From Neodiprion pinetum (lineage: Eukaryota > Arthropoda > Insecta > Hymenoptera > Diprionidae): 64,000 nt of DNA. Each line of letters starts with the position of its first letter. Within the stretch, counting starts at the first letter, position 1. The DNA is taken from NCBI RefSeq assembly GCF_021155775.2, contig NC_060234.1:28266026-28330025 (forward strand), in the 5' to 3' direction. Both the position numbers and the translations under genes were made by a program. Below, piece by piece: positions 1 through 8,731 of the stretch. The notes under the pieces are model-generated. The model had not been told where the DNA came from. It searched no databases and saw only the letters and a program-made list of their open reading frames with translations.

Positions 1-46
1 TCCAACTTGCGGTCCAACGATGTTAAGTCATTCTTCTTGTCTGCCT
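1..46 (-). CDS. mRpL46: mRpL46, coding exon 2 (partial, runs off the left edge)
   Basis: After an ACAG acceptor at 47-50, the minus strand reads on in the frame set by exon 1. It gives the second and third bases of a Glu codon, then ADKKNDLTSLDRKL. This matches the mL46 segment that follows GARITE in the human protein (ADEKNDRTSLNRKL). The spliced frame and the similarity support each other. The exon is cut by the end of the window, so most of the protein is not visible. Confidence 0.85.
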
Positions 47-214
47 CTGTAAATTTGATACAGTACCTGTTCTAAAACTGGTGGTAATATCAAAACTCGT
101 AAAATAAAACATGTTGAATAAAAATGTTTTATACACTTTGTCTTGAACAGTTTGTTGCAAAGAGAACATTGTATTACAAAAAAAAAGTAGAAAATAATAG
201 TGAATTGACATTAC
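47..214 (-). other. mRpL46: mRpL46 intron 1 (168 bp, GT-AG, phase 1)
   Basis: The donor GTAATG is at 209-214 and the acceptor ACAG at 47-50, both read on the minus strand. The sequence between them is AT-rich. Splicing gives an uninterrupted, family-matching reading frame. Reading on without splicing gives an unrelated tail and a stop near 174. Confidence 0.83.
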
Positions 215-560
215 CAGTAGTCCTAGATGCAAATTGGAATTTGTTTAGTTCGTCTAAAGAAGCATCTTCAAAATCTTGTGCGGTTTGTTTTATTGCATCC
301 ATGTCGATTTCACCGGTGCCTGACTTGATTTGTTCCTGTATTTCTTTATCTTTTTCATGCCTTAGTTCGTGGTCGGATTTCATACTATTCTCAAATTCCA
401 GTTCATCAAGGTAGTGTTGGAACTTTGTTTCTATATCCTTCAAAGGTTTGGAAATCACTGGGTGTCTTTCAACACACACAGCGCTAACTAGGTCCCATTT
501 TCCTTTTGCTTCTGATATTGTCTTGCTGGTCGTAGACGTACTGCGAGCTTCGAGGCGCAT
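215..560 (-). CDS. mRpL46: Mitochondrial ribosomal protein L46 (mL46), coding exon 1
   Basis: This encodes the N-terminal 115 residues of mL46, a protein of the large subunit of the mitochondrial ribosome. What is seen: residues 21-40 carry the family signature, a KWDL stretch, then AVCVERHPV, then SKPL. This is followed by an acidic helical segment with SDHELR (62-67) and an FQFASRTT end that matches the human protein around its GARITEADEKND segment. The exon ends at a GTAATG donor in phase 1, and joining it to 1-46 restores a GAG codon and the conserved order of residues. The start is the ATG at 558-560. The first 20 residues are Ser/Thr/Arg-rich, as a mitochondrial presequence can be. A pyrimidine tract ending in GTAG lies just upstream, so an additional 5' exon cannot be excluded. 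The C-terminal Nudix-like part lies beyond the left edge. Confidence 0.88.
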
Positions 561-1596
561 AAAAGCTACGTCGTGGAAAAAGTTTGAAGTGAAAGCATGA
601 TCAGGTATTTGTGTATATCAAATATTTCTCACAATGATACGAGTATTATGGCTCTTTCAAGTATCAATTTAAAAAATGTTTTGCATATGTTGAAAATTGA
701 TTTAAATGATGTGCCAAACATCCATTAATCTCTGATTAATCAATGAAATTATTACTGAACACATGAGTTGCGAGACATAACCTTAAAAATTTTTGGTTAA
801 TAACAGAACGCACGAAGTTCAATGGAAAGTTTATTACAAGCCACTTACTGCTTAGGGAATTGATAGTTGATTTGGCGCACAAATGTAACGAGCGTTTAAA
901 CATTTTATTGCATGAATGTGATAGCTAGCCTACTTTATTCGATAAAATTGCAGCTGATGGAAATAAACGCGTACAGCAGACGACAAATCGGAACTCCAAT
1001 ATATCACCCGCCAAAAAACCTCGATATTTAAATATGTCAAAGTGTATAAAGCTACACGTTCGGTCAGCAAAATCGTAATACCACCAATGAGCTTTGATTG
1101 GCGAATATCTTTTCGATTTAATTAATTGCCATCAACATAAAAATAACACCGTCTGGTAAATGTGAAATCTACATCCTATTCAAGCTCTAGAATTCAAACA
1201 TGGTTTCATGGTTTTCTGTAACCTTTTATTGCTAATAGCAAAATCTTGTTCAGTGTTGGTTACTAGTTGTCATGTGACATTCTACGTCTTAAAACTTTAT
1301 AGTGGGGAAGGGAATGGTGACAAAAGCAGTGTCAATTCACACTTATATACTTGACAAATGATAATGTTTATATTAATTTCATATAAATATTACAAAAATA
1401 AATGTGAAGCATCATGTTAAAACCGCTCACTATATCGTGATAAAAATTTCGTAACAATACCATGCATACTAGCCAGATGGGAAAGATAATACTGATGTTA
1501 TCCAAGTGTCTCGTGTATTCATTTTTTTTTTTTTATACATGAGTGTGTAAAACAAAACTTATGAAGATGATAGCAGTGAAAGAACAAATTCTAACT
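561..1596. other. Intergenic spacer between mRpL46 and the thymine-DNA glycosylase gene
   Basis: This AT-rich, roughly 1-kb stretch has no supported coding region. It must hold the 3' UTR of the glycosylase (right side) and the 5' end and promoter of mRpL46 (left side), since both genes are on the minus strand. I saw no clear TATA box or other promoter element. A poly-T run at about 1522-1533 is the only simple repeat. Confidence 0.6.
1225..1230 (-). terminator. Candidate poly(A) signal of the thymine-DNA glycosylase gene
   Basis: An exact AATAAA (read as TTTATT on the plus strand) lies about 370 bases past the stop codon at 1597. It is the first canonical hexamer I noticed downstream on that strand. 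A non-canonical signal closer to the stop is possible. Confidence 0.35.
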
Positions 1597-2892
1597 TTAA
1601 GTTCCTGAATGATGGCTATCATTTACCCAACTTTTTTCACCACTTAGCAAACTATTAGATCGATTCTTCTTCAACATAGAGTATCTCAGTTTCTTAACAC
1701 GTGTCTTTTGTTCTATAGAATGAAAAATTTCTGATCTTTCTTCCATAACTTCAACAGTAGAATTTTCATGCTGACTATTCTCCCTTTGAGAAAGACGCTG
1801 TTTTATTAAATCTACAAAGTCCACTTCTTGTTTCTCTTCCATTATGTTTGCTGGCGTAGATAAACTGACAAAATTACTTTCATTCTCGTCACCGTCATCC
1901 CTGTGCAATTCCTCTCCTTGAAATGAAATATCTCTTCTATCTAAATCTGTCGGCTTGTCGTGGATATTCGAAGTTTTTGTACTTTTTTTGTCATCATCGA
2001 CACAGAGATTCTCACATTCCATCGTCTCATTACTGTCTCTTCCAACCCTCATCTTTTTCACAGTAGAGTTAGTACTATTCATATCCGACACACTTGCTTC
2101 CGAAGTATTCAAGAGCGTTTCTTTGTTGGCCACTCTTCCTCCATGCATAAAAGCAGAGACCTCTTTTCTCCGCCACATCTTGGACGTTGTCGGATCAAAT
2201 ATCTTACATTTACCTTCAAAGGAGAATTCCCTAATATCAATATCGGATATTTTACCATTGACGTGAAGCAGGTACTTTCTTAATGCTGAATAAAAGTGTA
2301 GCTTGTCGACCATCCTTGGAAAATGGGCACAACGAGCGCTGCTCGAAGGAACAACCCATATTGCAGTATTGCCTATTCCGACGGGCTGTAAGCCGAAGCT
2401 GAAGTCGGACTTGCCGGTTTTGTTAGAAAATACCTCGTAGATACCTTTACCATTGAAAATAGCAATTTTTGGCTTAAATAGAATGAGCTTCTCCTCGACT
2501 TTCTTCGCACCCACTTTGATCTCGGATTTCTTCAGATCTGAAGATGATCTTGATGGCCTCTCTACGATGTTTGTCAAGCCTATTCCATATTCTAGCAGCT
2601 TTGAGTCTTCTTCATGACTAAGGAGTTGTGGCGTTAGGCCAGATGCGTGTAATAATTTGTAGAAATGATTTCCTGGACCAGCGTAATAACGTCCGCGATA
2701 TGCAGCTGTCAAGCTTGGATTAATCCCAACGAATACCATATCTAAATTCTCCTTAAGAATATCCGGAAGCTTGCATGATTGTAAATCCTCCTCTGACAGT
2801 CCATCAAATCTATCCAATTTCTTTTTCGGCTTCTGAGGCACAGCAGACGGTGGTTTTTTCCTCAGATTATTCAAACGCAAGGAAGAAGACAT
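1597..2892 (-). CDS. Tdg: G/T mismatch-specific thymine-DNA glycosylase (TDG family), complete, single exon
   Basis: A nuclear base-excision repair enzyme that removes thymine or uracil mispaired with guanine; vertebrate TDG also removes 5-formyl- and 5-carboxylcytosine in active demethylation. The ATG at 2890-2892 gives 431 residues. The same frame is open four codons further up, but only from a TTG. The uracil-glycosylase fold covers about residues 27-213. Motif 1, GINPSLTAAYRG, is at 56-67, and Asn58 corresponds to the catalytic Asn140 of human TDG. AGPGNHF follows at 71-77, then YGIGLTNIVER and IAIFNGKGIYEVFS. Motif 2, PSSSARCAHFPR, is at 182-193 and is nearly identical to the vertebrate DNA-intercalating loop. 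The N-terminus is short and Lys-rich. The last 220 or so residues are hydrophilic and low in complexity, with no domain I know. All catalytic landmarks are intact, so it should be active. It is far shorter than Drosophila Thd1. Confidence 0.95.
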   Translation of the reverse strand: MSSSLRLNNLRKKPPSAVPQKPKKKLDRFDGLSEEDLQSCKLPDILKENLDMVFVGINPSLTAAYRGRYYAGPGNHFYKLLHASGLTPQLLSHEEDSKLLEYGIGLTNIVERPSRSSSDLKKSEIKVGAKKVEEKLILFKPKIAIFNGKGIYEVFSNKTGKSDFSFGLQPVGIGNTAIWVVPSSSARCAHFPRMVDKLHFYSALRKYLLHVNGKISDIDIREFSFEGKCKIFDPTTSKMWRRKEVSAFMHGGRVANKETLLNTSEASVSDMNSTNSTVKKMRVGRDSNETMECENLCVDDDKKSTKTSNIHDKPTDLDRRDISFQGEELHRDDGDENESNFVSLSTPANIMEEKQEVDFVDLIKQRLSQRENSQHENSTVEVMEERSEIFHSIEQKTRVKKLRYSMLKKNRSNSLLSGEKSWVNDSHHSGT

Positions 2893-3265
2893 GCTCAATT
2901 TCAACGAAGTTGATTTTATATGTTAAATTCATAAAGATTCGTCTACACTACTCAATCCTTAAGCATTCGACCATTATTTGGGAATGTGCGTTAAATTGTT
3001 TGTATACAAATATCAACTCACGTGCCAGTGACAGCCACAACGAGTGTCACAATGTAGTCACACACACTGAGTTCCAGCGGTTTCAGTCCAACCAATAGGA
3101 TTACTACGAAAGTCTCGTGGGGACATCTACACATGTTACAGTGTCAGTCGGTAAGGCAGAACACCACTTATGCCGCCATACACCGTGCGAAATTAAACTA
3201 TACTAAGTAAATTTCAACAGCGCGCCTTATTTCAATTCAATTACAACAAACTGGTGTTATTATTA

Positions 3266-3477
3266 CTAGATTCATCGACTGAATCCAGTGTGAAAATAAG
3301 TACGTAGTTCTATTTTATATGTTACTTATTAAATATTAATTTTTGTTCATTATTTTATTATAACTATTATTTACTGAAGATTCATTCATTAAGTAATTTA
3401 CATATTGTTTATTAAGTAACGTATAAAATAACATTCAGTCAACGATACAATATCGTGACCAAGATCGTTGACTGAAT
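3266..3477. repeat. Nested inverted-repeat cluster, possible MITE remnant
   Basis: Three related signals overlap. First, a perfect 14-bp inverted repeat: ATTCAGTCAACGAT at 3433-3446 and ATCGTTGACTGAAT at 3464-3477, with a 17-bp spacer. Second, a 24-bp inverted repeat with three mismatches: 3311-3334 (TATTTTATATGTTACTTATT and on) against 3407-3430. Third, a further ATCGACTGAAT half-site at about 3278-3288, lying outside the left arm as the 14-mer lies outside the right arm. The arrangement looks like a decayed foldback element with a duplicated end. No transposase or clear target-site duplication is visible. Confidence 0.6.
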
Positions 3478-3696
3478 AGACCCACAAGATCGTATGACTG
3501 TTATTTAATGCTTTACCGTTTGGAGATTGATTTTTAGAAATTCTTCCTTTAAGTTTATTGGTTAACAATCTAGTTGTTATAAATTCAATTCCCTAATACA
3601 GTTAGCGCGTTCTATTGTAAACGGGGCTTAGACCTGACCGCAATTCAGAAAACCTGCAAAAACCCACGAAGCGTGTGGAGTAAACAACAATTCAAA

Positions 3697-3702
3697 TTTA
3701 TT
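3697..3702 (-). terminator. Candidate poly(A) signal of the ionotropic receptor gene
   Basis: An exact AATAAA on the minus strand lies about 155 bases past the receptor stop codon, a usual distance for an insect 3' UTR. No second signal is nearer. Confidence 0.45.
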
Positions 3703-3857
3703 TGTGTAACTGGCCTTGCGAGGTACAGACGGTAAAATAATTGTAGCAGTAAGTAAGCAAATTTAAACCATTGCATCCGAACGTGCTGGCGAAAAAGGCT
3801 ATCTGTGTGATGATGTGTAAGCAATGTGTGCAATTTCAAAGATTTCTGAACCGCGAA

Positions 3858-5828
3858 TCAGTTAGAATTCTCATTTCGCATACGGATGTTTCTTATGAGT
3901 TTGAAGAAAAGTCTATTGCATTTCCCTAAAAGTCTTCTGTGACATTGGAATTGCCAAACTAACTCGAAAAGGAATGTGATACAGCTGATTGTGAGACCTG
4001 CAGTTAGTATGTACCACGACAATTTCAAATCAGACAAAACAAAAGCACGAGGGAAATCTGAGGATGATTTTAATGTCATATATTTCACTTTCCAGGTAAA
4101 GTTCGACATGCTGTCCTCGAACCATTTTTTAATCAATCCAGCTTCCAAAATTCTATTGATGTAAGTATTAAATTTCGACAAGAAACTCGAACCGCGGGGA
4201 ACGATGTACGCCATTGAAAATGTATCGTGCATAGACGATTGAATGGCGTACGTTAACTCGGTGCCGTTGTTGTTTAGGAAAAGATTAGTTGCTTCGTATT
4301 TACCTCGACTTTCGCGGGCAAGAATCGCGTGATCCAAGACCCCGTGATTCAAGTCATAAGCAGTTGACTCGTCCTTGGTATGGTCTATTTTTTGCAGCAA
4401 TTCTTTCAATATCGGATTATCCGTCTCTCCCAGAGCTCTTACAGCACCCCAAGAACCTTCGACTATGGTTAGGCCAGATTTGTTCAATTCCACTAAGGTT
4501 TTGATCTCTGGCCAGTAGGCGACTTGGGAATATGCTTGGAAGAGATGACTCGTGAAAGAATTCACCATGATTATTGCAAAGAATAATCCACACACGACTA
4601 ATAATCGTTCAGATAAAGGAATTATTGTACGAGAGATGGGGTGTCCTGTCATCAGAAACAAGATGTTGATCGTCACCCAGCCAACTTGTCCGCAGAGATC
4701 TTCGTTATGTCGAAATTTTAGTATTGAAAGCCAGAGAATAACCGTAATTACAATTAGACATGATGTCGGAATCCAAACTCTATAATCAAAGATATGGTAC
4801 ATACTCAACCATATCGGCACTTTCTTTGCCTTTGGTACTATGAGGCTTATTCGGTCGGTAAAAACTGGAGACGTGAATTCGAATACAGACATATTATAAC
4901 CGTCATAGGGCATAATGAACCTCATGTTCGCAGCAATGTCAACCTTTCGATTGGCTACTTCCTTCAGGGTTTCTAGGAAACCTTTTTTCTTTACAGTTCC
5001 AAAATGTTGTCTAGGATTTGACTCGTGTATTTTCATTGTAGAATTCGTGTACCGCCCTATGGTGTCCAACACCATTTGATCAACACCCTCAAATCGTGTT
5101 GAGTTGGGTATTGCGGTAGCCGTTGGTGGACTATGAAACATTGCCACTTTTATCGTATATCCTTCTAGGCCACGGCTTTTCGAATAAAACTGATGCAATA
5201 TTTGCTGAGTGTCTGAATTATGGTAAACTTTAATCCCCCCCGTCAGAGTATTGCATACCGTGACGTTTTCCAGTTCCGTATCAATTATAATAATTTTTTC
5301 AGTCCCGTAAACACGCCACATTATTTTACAGATTTGATGGATTTCTGTCAAACTGTCGAGATGTGTAATTATTACGAAATGTGCTCTAGAATTCCAAGGC
5401 ATGCGGTGAACTTGATCCAGGTGGTAAAAAACAAAGTTTAATCTCGCACTGGTACCATTGACTATTAAAATATATGACGTATTACAGTTACCCCAGTTGA
5501 CTTCCAATCCAGGAATGAACGGCATTTGTTTTGGGCTTTGACCATTCTGAATCACACTAACGGGAAGGCCTAACTTTGTCTGTAATGCTCGGATGAAGGG
5601 ATCATACCAATTTAAGGGTTCCGCGATGAAAGGATCAATCGTCACGGTGACGAATCCTTCGTACTGGAGAATACTTGACAGCAGATCCCACACAGATGTG
5701 CGTTTCTCTAAGCTTTGTGGTTTCATTTTCACATTTCCAATTGATTTCAGCTGATATTGACGGCAGTAACCCGAGTTCCATTGGGCAACGATTGCCAGAG
5801 AAAGTACCATCCCTCGAATTAAATTCAT
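3858..5828 (-). CDS. Divergent ionotropic receptor (IR), complete, single exon
   Basis: A 656-residue member of the arthropod chemosensory branch of ionotropic glutamate receptors: a ligand-gated cation-channel subunit of sensory neuron membranes that usually works with a broad co-receptor (Ir25a, Ir76b or Ir93a). What is seen: a signal peptide (1-22), a short non-conserved N-terminal region with several NxS/T sites, ligand-binding half S1 (about 225-335, with FEFTSPVFTDRISLIVP), TM1 (352-369), a pore-loop region (about 378-396), TM2 (407-424), half S2 (438-600) ending in the family block FLSKFNTYINRILEAGLIKKW (549-569), and TM3 (604-623) with a basic tail. At the S1 position where glutamate receptors have their ligand-binding Arg, just before FEFTSP, I see no Arg, as is common in tuned IRs. 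The start is the ATG at 5826-5828, chosen because the signal peptide follows it directly. The subfamily cannot be assigned by eye. Confidence 0.93.
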   Translation of the reverse strand: MNLIRGMVLSLAIVAQWNSGYCRQYQLKSIGNVKMKPQSLEKRTSVWDLLSSILQYEGFVTVTIDPFIAEPLNWYDPFIRALQTKLGLPVSVIQNGQSPKQMPFIPGLEVNWGNCNTSYILIVNGTSARLNFVFYHLDQVHRMPWNSRAHFVIITHLDSLTEIHQICKIMWRVYGTEKIIIIDTELENVTVCNTLTGGIKVYHNSDTQQILHQFYSKSRGLEGYTIKVAMFHSPPTATAIPNSTRFEGVDQMVLDTIGRYTNSTMKIHESNPRQHFGTVKKKGFLETLKEVANRKVDIAANMRFIMPYDGYNMSVFEFTSPVFTDRISLIVPKAKKVPIWLSMYHIFDYRVWIPTSCLIVITVILWLSILKFRHNEDLCGQVGWVTINILFLMTGHPISRTIIPLSERLLVVCGLFFAIIMVNSFTSHLFQAYSQVAYWPEIKTLVELNKSGLTIVEGSWGAVRALGETDNPILKELLQKIDHTKDESTAYDLNHGVLDHAILARESRGKYEATNLFLNNNGTELTYAIQSSMHDTFSMAYIVPRGSSFLSKFNTYINRILEAGLIKKWFEDSMSNFTWKVKYMTLKSSSDFPRAFVLSDLKLSWYILTAGLTISCITFLFELVWQFQCHRRLLGKCNRLFFKLIRNIRMRNENSN

Positions 5829-6160
5829 GCCACTGGTAGATATTGTTCAATATATTTCTCTGATCCGTTCTCGTCAGTTCTTGCCTGTCGATAGATATAT
5901 AGTGGCTGACCTTCGAAAAATACGAAAAGAATGATCCAATAGAAATTGAATCCTCGTCAAATAGGGGAAATAGAAGCAAGTCGACGAAATACTTTTGCTG
6001 ATAAATGTTTTTTTGCACTGGACTATTGCCAAGTTGAAGCGAGGCCTTTTCGTTTTCGAGATATTTGAATCACCACAGATACGGTAGCAAAATACAACAA
6101 TTTTCATAGTGCGATTATAAGAGTATTCAATGATAAATTATTACTTCGAACTGAGATATG
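5829..6160 (-). promoter_or_regulatory. Upstream region of the ionotropic receptor gene
   Basis: Immediately upstream of the receptor start is a region with no better coding frame. A TATAAT-like sequence near 6115-6120 (minus strand), followed by CGCACTATG, could be a core promoter. If so, the 5' UTR would be about 280 bases and would contain short upstream ORFs, including one starting with the ATG at 6105-6107. This rests on motif appearance only. Confidence 0.2.
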
Positions 6161-8506
6161 TCAAAAACAAAAACGAATCTTCTACAATTTGACACGATAA
6201 TACTAAAATTTCAGTTTAACGAGTCTGATATACGTACACGGTAGGCATGGAAAATTTACCTATTGAGATTCGGAAATCGTCTTCAACTTTTCAAAATGCG
6301 ATAATGATCTCCTGCTCTTCTTCAACTCATGTTAGCCGTGGATAAAACTGTTATTTTAGCTGCCGGATTCGTGGTTCTAAACTCCTGCAGGTTCACAGGT
6401 TTCTCGATATAACCTAAGCTTTTAAAAGAGATTTCGAGTTTGAAAGTAAAACATATCGGTATATTTTCAACTGCTTCACTTTCTTTTTACAAAATTTGCA
6501 GAATCGCAAAACTGTGCTTTCTCGAAATCTAAAGAATGGTTGCTGCAGAACGAGTTTTTCAAAATCTGTGTATAATAAAAATAATAGGCCCCCTCTGAAC
6601 CATGAAACTATACAAGTGCACAAAATGTTTCTCTGCAATGTTCAGTTCCTCGTACCTACCGATATATAATTAATTTTTTCAAAATACAATACCAATCAGG
6701 ATTTAAAGCCTTGTATGCAAGACATACTGTGGTTGCAGCTATTCTTCTGTACGGAGTTATACGATAACAAATAAGAGGATCTGTATTCTCCTCTGTATTT
6801 CCTTATGTAAAAACTTTTGAATATAATGAAATGAAATATAATAAAATGAAACTTTTGCTACATAAAATTATAAATGTACGTTCTTTTTCACTTGGCACGC
6901 GTAAAAACAATATTCTGATTCATTATGTGCCCGAGGTAAAATCATGAAAGTTCGAAAAGGCAGTTCTTCCGATTTATTACCACATGCCCGCAAATTTTAC
7001 GCCACCGAAGGATCATTATTATGGTTTTTGTAAGAAAGTGCATAAGTACAAAAAAATTTGGGGGGAAATCTCGTGAAAATGCAGTTTTGAGACGTTATCT
7101 TAGCAAAAACGTAAATTTACTATTAGTTTGCTGATTTAAAGCCAGGGTTGTTCTCCACACTCGACGTAAAAAACATCAATCGACTTTTAAATTTGTTTTT
7201 AATCTATCAATACCACGCAACTTGGAAAAGTTTTCGAATATTTTGGAAAAGTTTTAAACATTTTAGCAGTCTTCAGTCGTTCAGTTTCAGTCGTTAACAG
7301 GCTGCTGAATTTTGCATTATTCAAAAAATCAGTCGGCAGAAAAATCCGATAGCTATAAGCGACCGATCTGCTTTATCTCGAATATCCTTTGCGCTCATTG
7401 TACGTACAAGTAAATCGAATCTCTTCTTATCAATATAATTTGATGCCTAACATCCCAAAGTGTCGAAAAACACACGTATAATATTCACAATTTTTCTTTG
7501 AAGTTGGTCGAAAAATGTTAAAAGCTTTATTTCGTCAACGTACTCGGTTTTCCCCCATATCTTATAAGAATCATGAGCAGAACTTTTGAAGAAAAATAAG
7601 GAAATATTAACGTTGAATCGGCGCACACCTCAATAAATGATTTAAGATCCGTAGTTGAAGAAATCAATTTTCATCAATTGAAAACTCGCCGACAAGCTCA
7701 GTTTCACGGAGCAAGACGAGAAAAAGTAGACCAAACAACGTTCGAGTCTTATTCCGCAGTCTCTCGTCGAAGAGAAACGAATTGTGCGTCCAGAACACGA
7801 AATGCGGGTCGACTGGAAAAGTGCAAGCACTATAACAGACCAGGCTTTCAAGCTAGAATATAATTAACCTGCAGCTGCATATTAGATGCCCCATTAACTT
7901 TTCGTTGCTGGGTAAACTCTGCCGTGCCACAGTTCGACACCGACTAATAAGCACCTACGAAAGATTGCACCGATATTCTGACACCCCCAACGATAATTGG
8001 GAGATGCATCGTACACCAGGCCAGAAAATGCACGCGACTATGAAACGTCAGCCCCTGCAATTATTTGCCACATTCTGTATTGTTTTTTTCATCAAAAAGA
8101 ATACTATAAACCCGGAAATATCGTCAGAGCTTTGACAATAAGAAGCTCACTAAACACGTAAACTAGGTACAGGCATGCGATCGTAATTGACGTGGTTGTA
8201 GATGAGTAAGTCTTTCAATCTTGTTCGAAAACCAGGCATCGATTTCGTAATTTGGGGTATTGTTCACGCGTTAGAAGAGAAAAATCTAGAAATTCAATGC
8301 AACGACGGCAATTGGTATCAACTATTCCAACGATCGCTCATATAATAGATACAATTCTCCGGTTGATTGCGAATATACTACACACCGCGTGATAGGGACA
8401 AACAGTGTTGTAATACTCCGTGATTGGGATTAGGATTATATTCACATATTTATAGAGTTATGTATCCAATATCTGCCACGGTGTCCGTATTACATGTATG
8501 TACGTA

Positions 8507-8731
8507 CGTATCGTAATCCATCCTAACAACCCCATTCCATCTCGCAGCGAGGAGCGGGGCAATTCTGTAGCCCTTCTGGTCCAGTGGACACAAACCAATA
8601 CCCTGCACGCCCGCTACGTCCGGGTGGATAGCCAACTCTCCCAGATGTCCAAGCGTAGCGTTGGACAGCCCAGCCAGACAGGTAAAGCCGCATCTCTTGC
8701 ACTCGGTACTCCGGCTTGACGGACACTTCAT
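8507..8731 (-). other. GC-rich, coding-like patch (unrecognised)
   Basis: This patch is much richer in G+C than its surroundings. On the minus strand it is open from an ATG at 8729-8731 for about 75 codons, with a Cys-containing start (CPSSRSTECKRCGFTC) and many G/C third positions. A GTACGT that could serve as a donor follows near 8507. It could be an internal exon of a minus-strand gene, or a GC-rich regulatory element. The plus strand is also open over most of the patch, which weakens the coding case. I do not recognise the peptide. Confidence 0.2.

Larger units (their letters stand above)
2893..3857. other. Intergenic spacer between the glycosylase and receptor genes, with nested inverted repeats
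   Basis: No coding region is supported here. The right part is the 3' UTR of the ionotropic receptor; the left part is the promoter side of the glycosylase. The middle, about 3266-3477, is very AT-rich and holds the nested inverted repeats listed separately. No TATA box or downstream element stood out close to 2892. Confidence 0.55.

Noticed and set aside
5635..6107. Minus-strand ORFs overlapping the 5' end of the receptor gene
   Set aside because: They overlap the receptor start in other frames or lie wholly upstream, and match nothing. The receptor's own ATG is directly followed by a good signal peptide.
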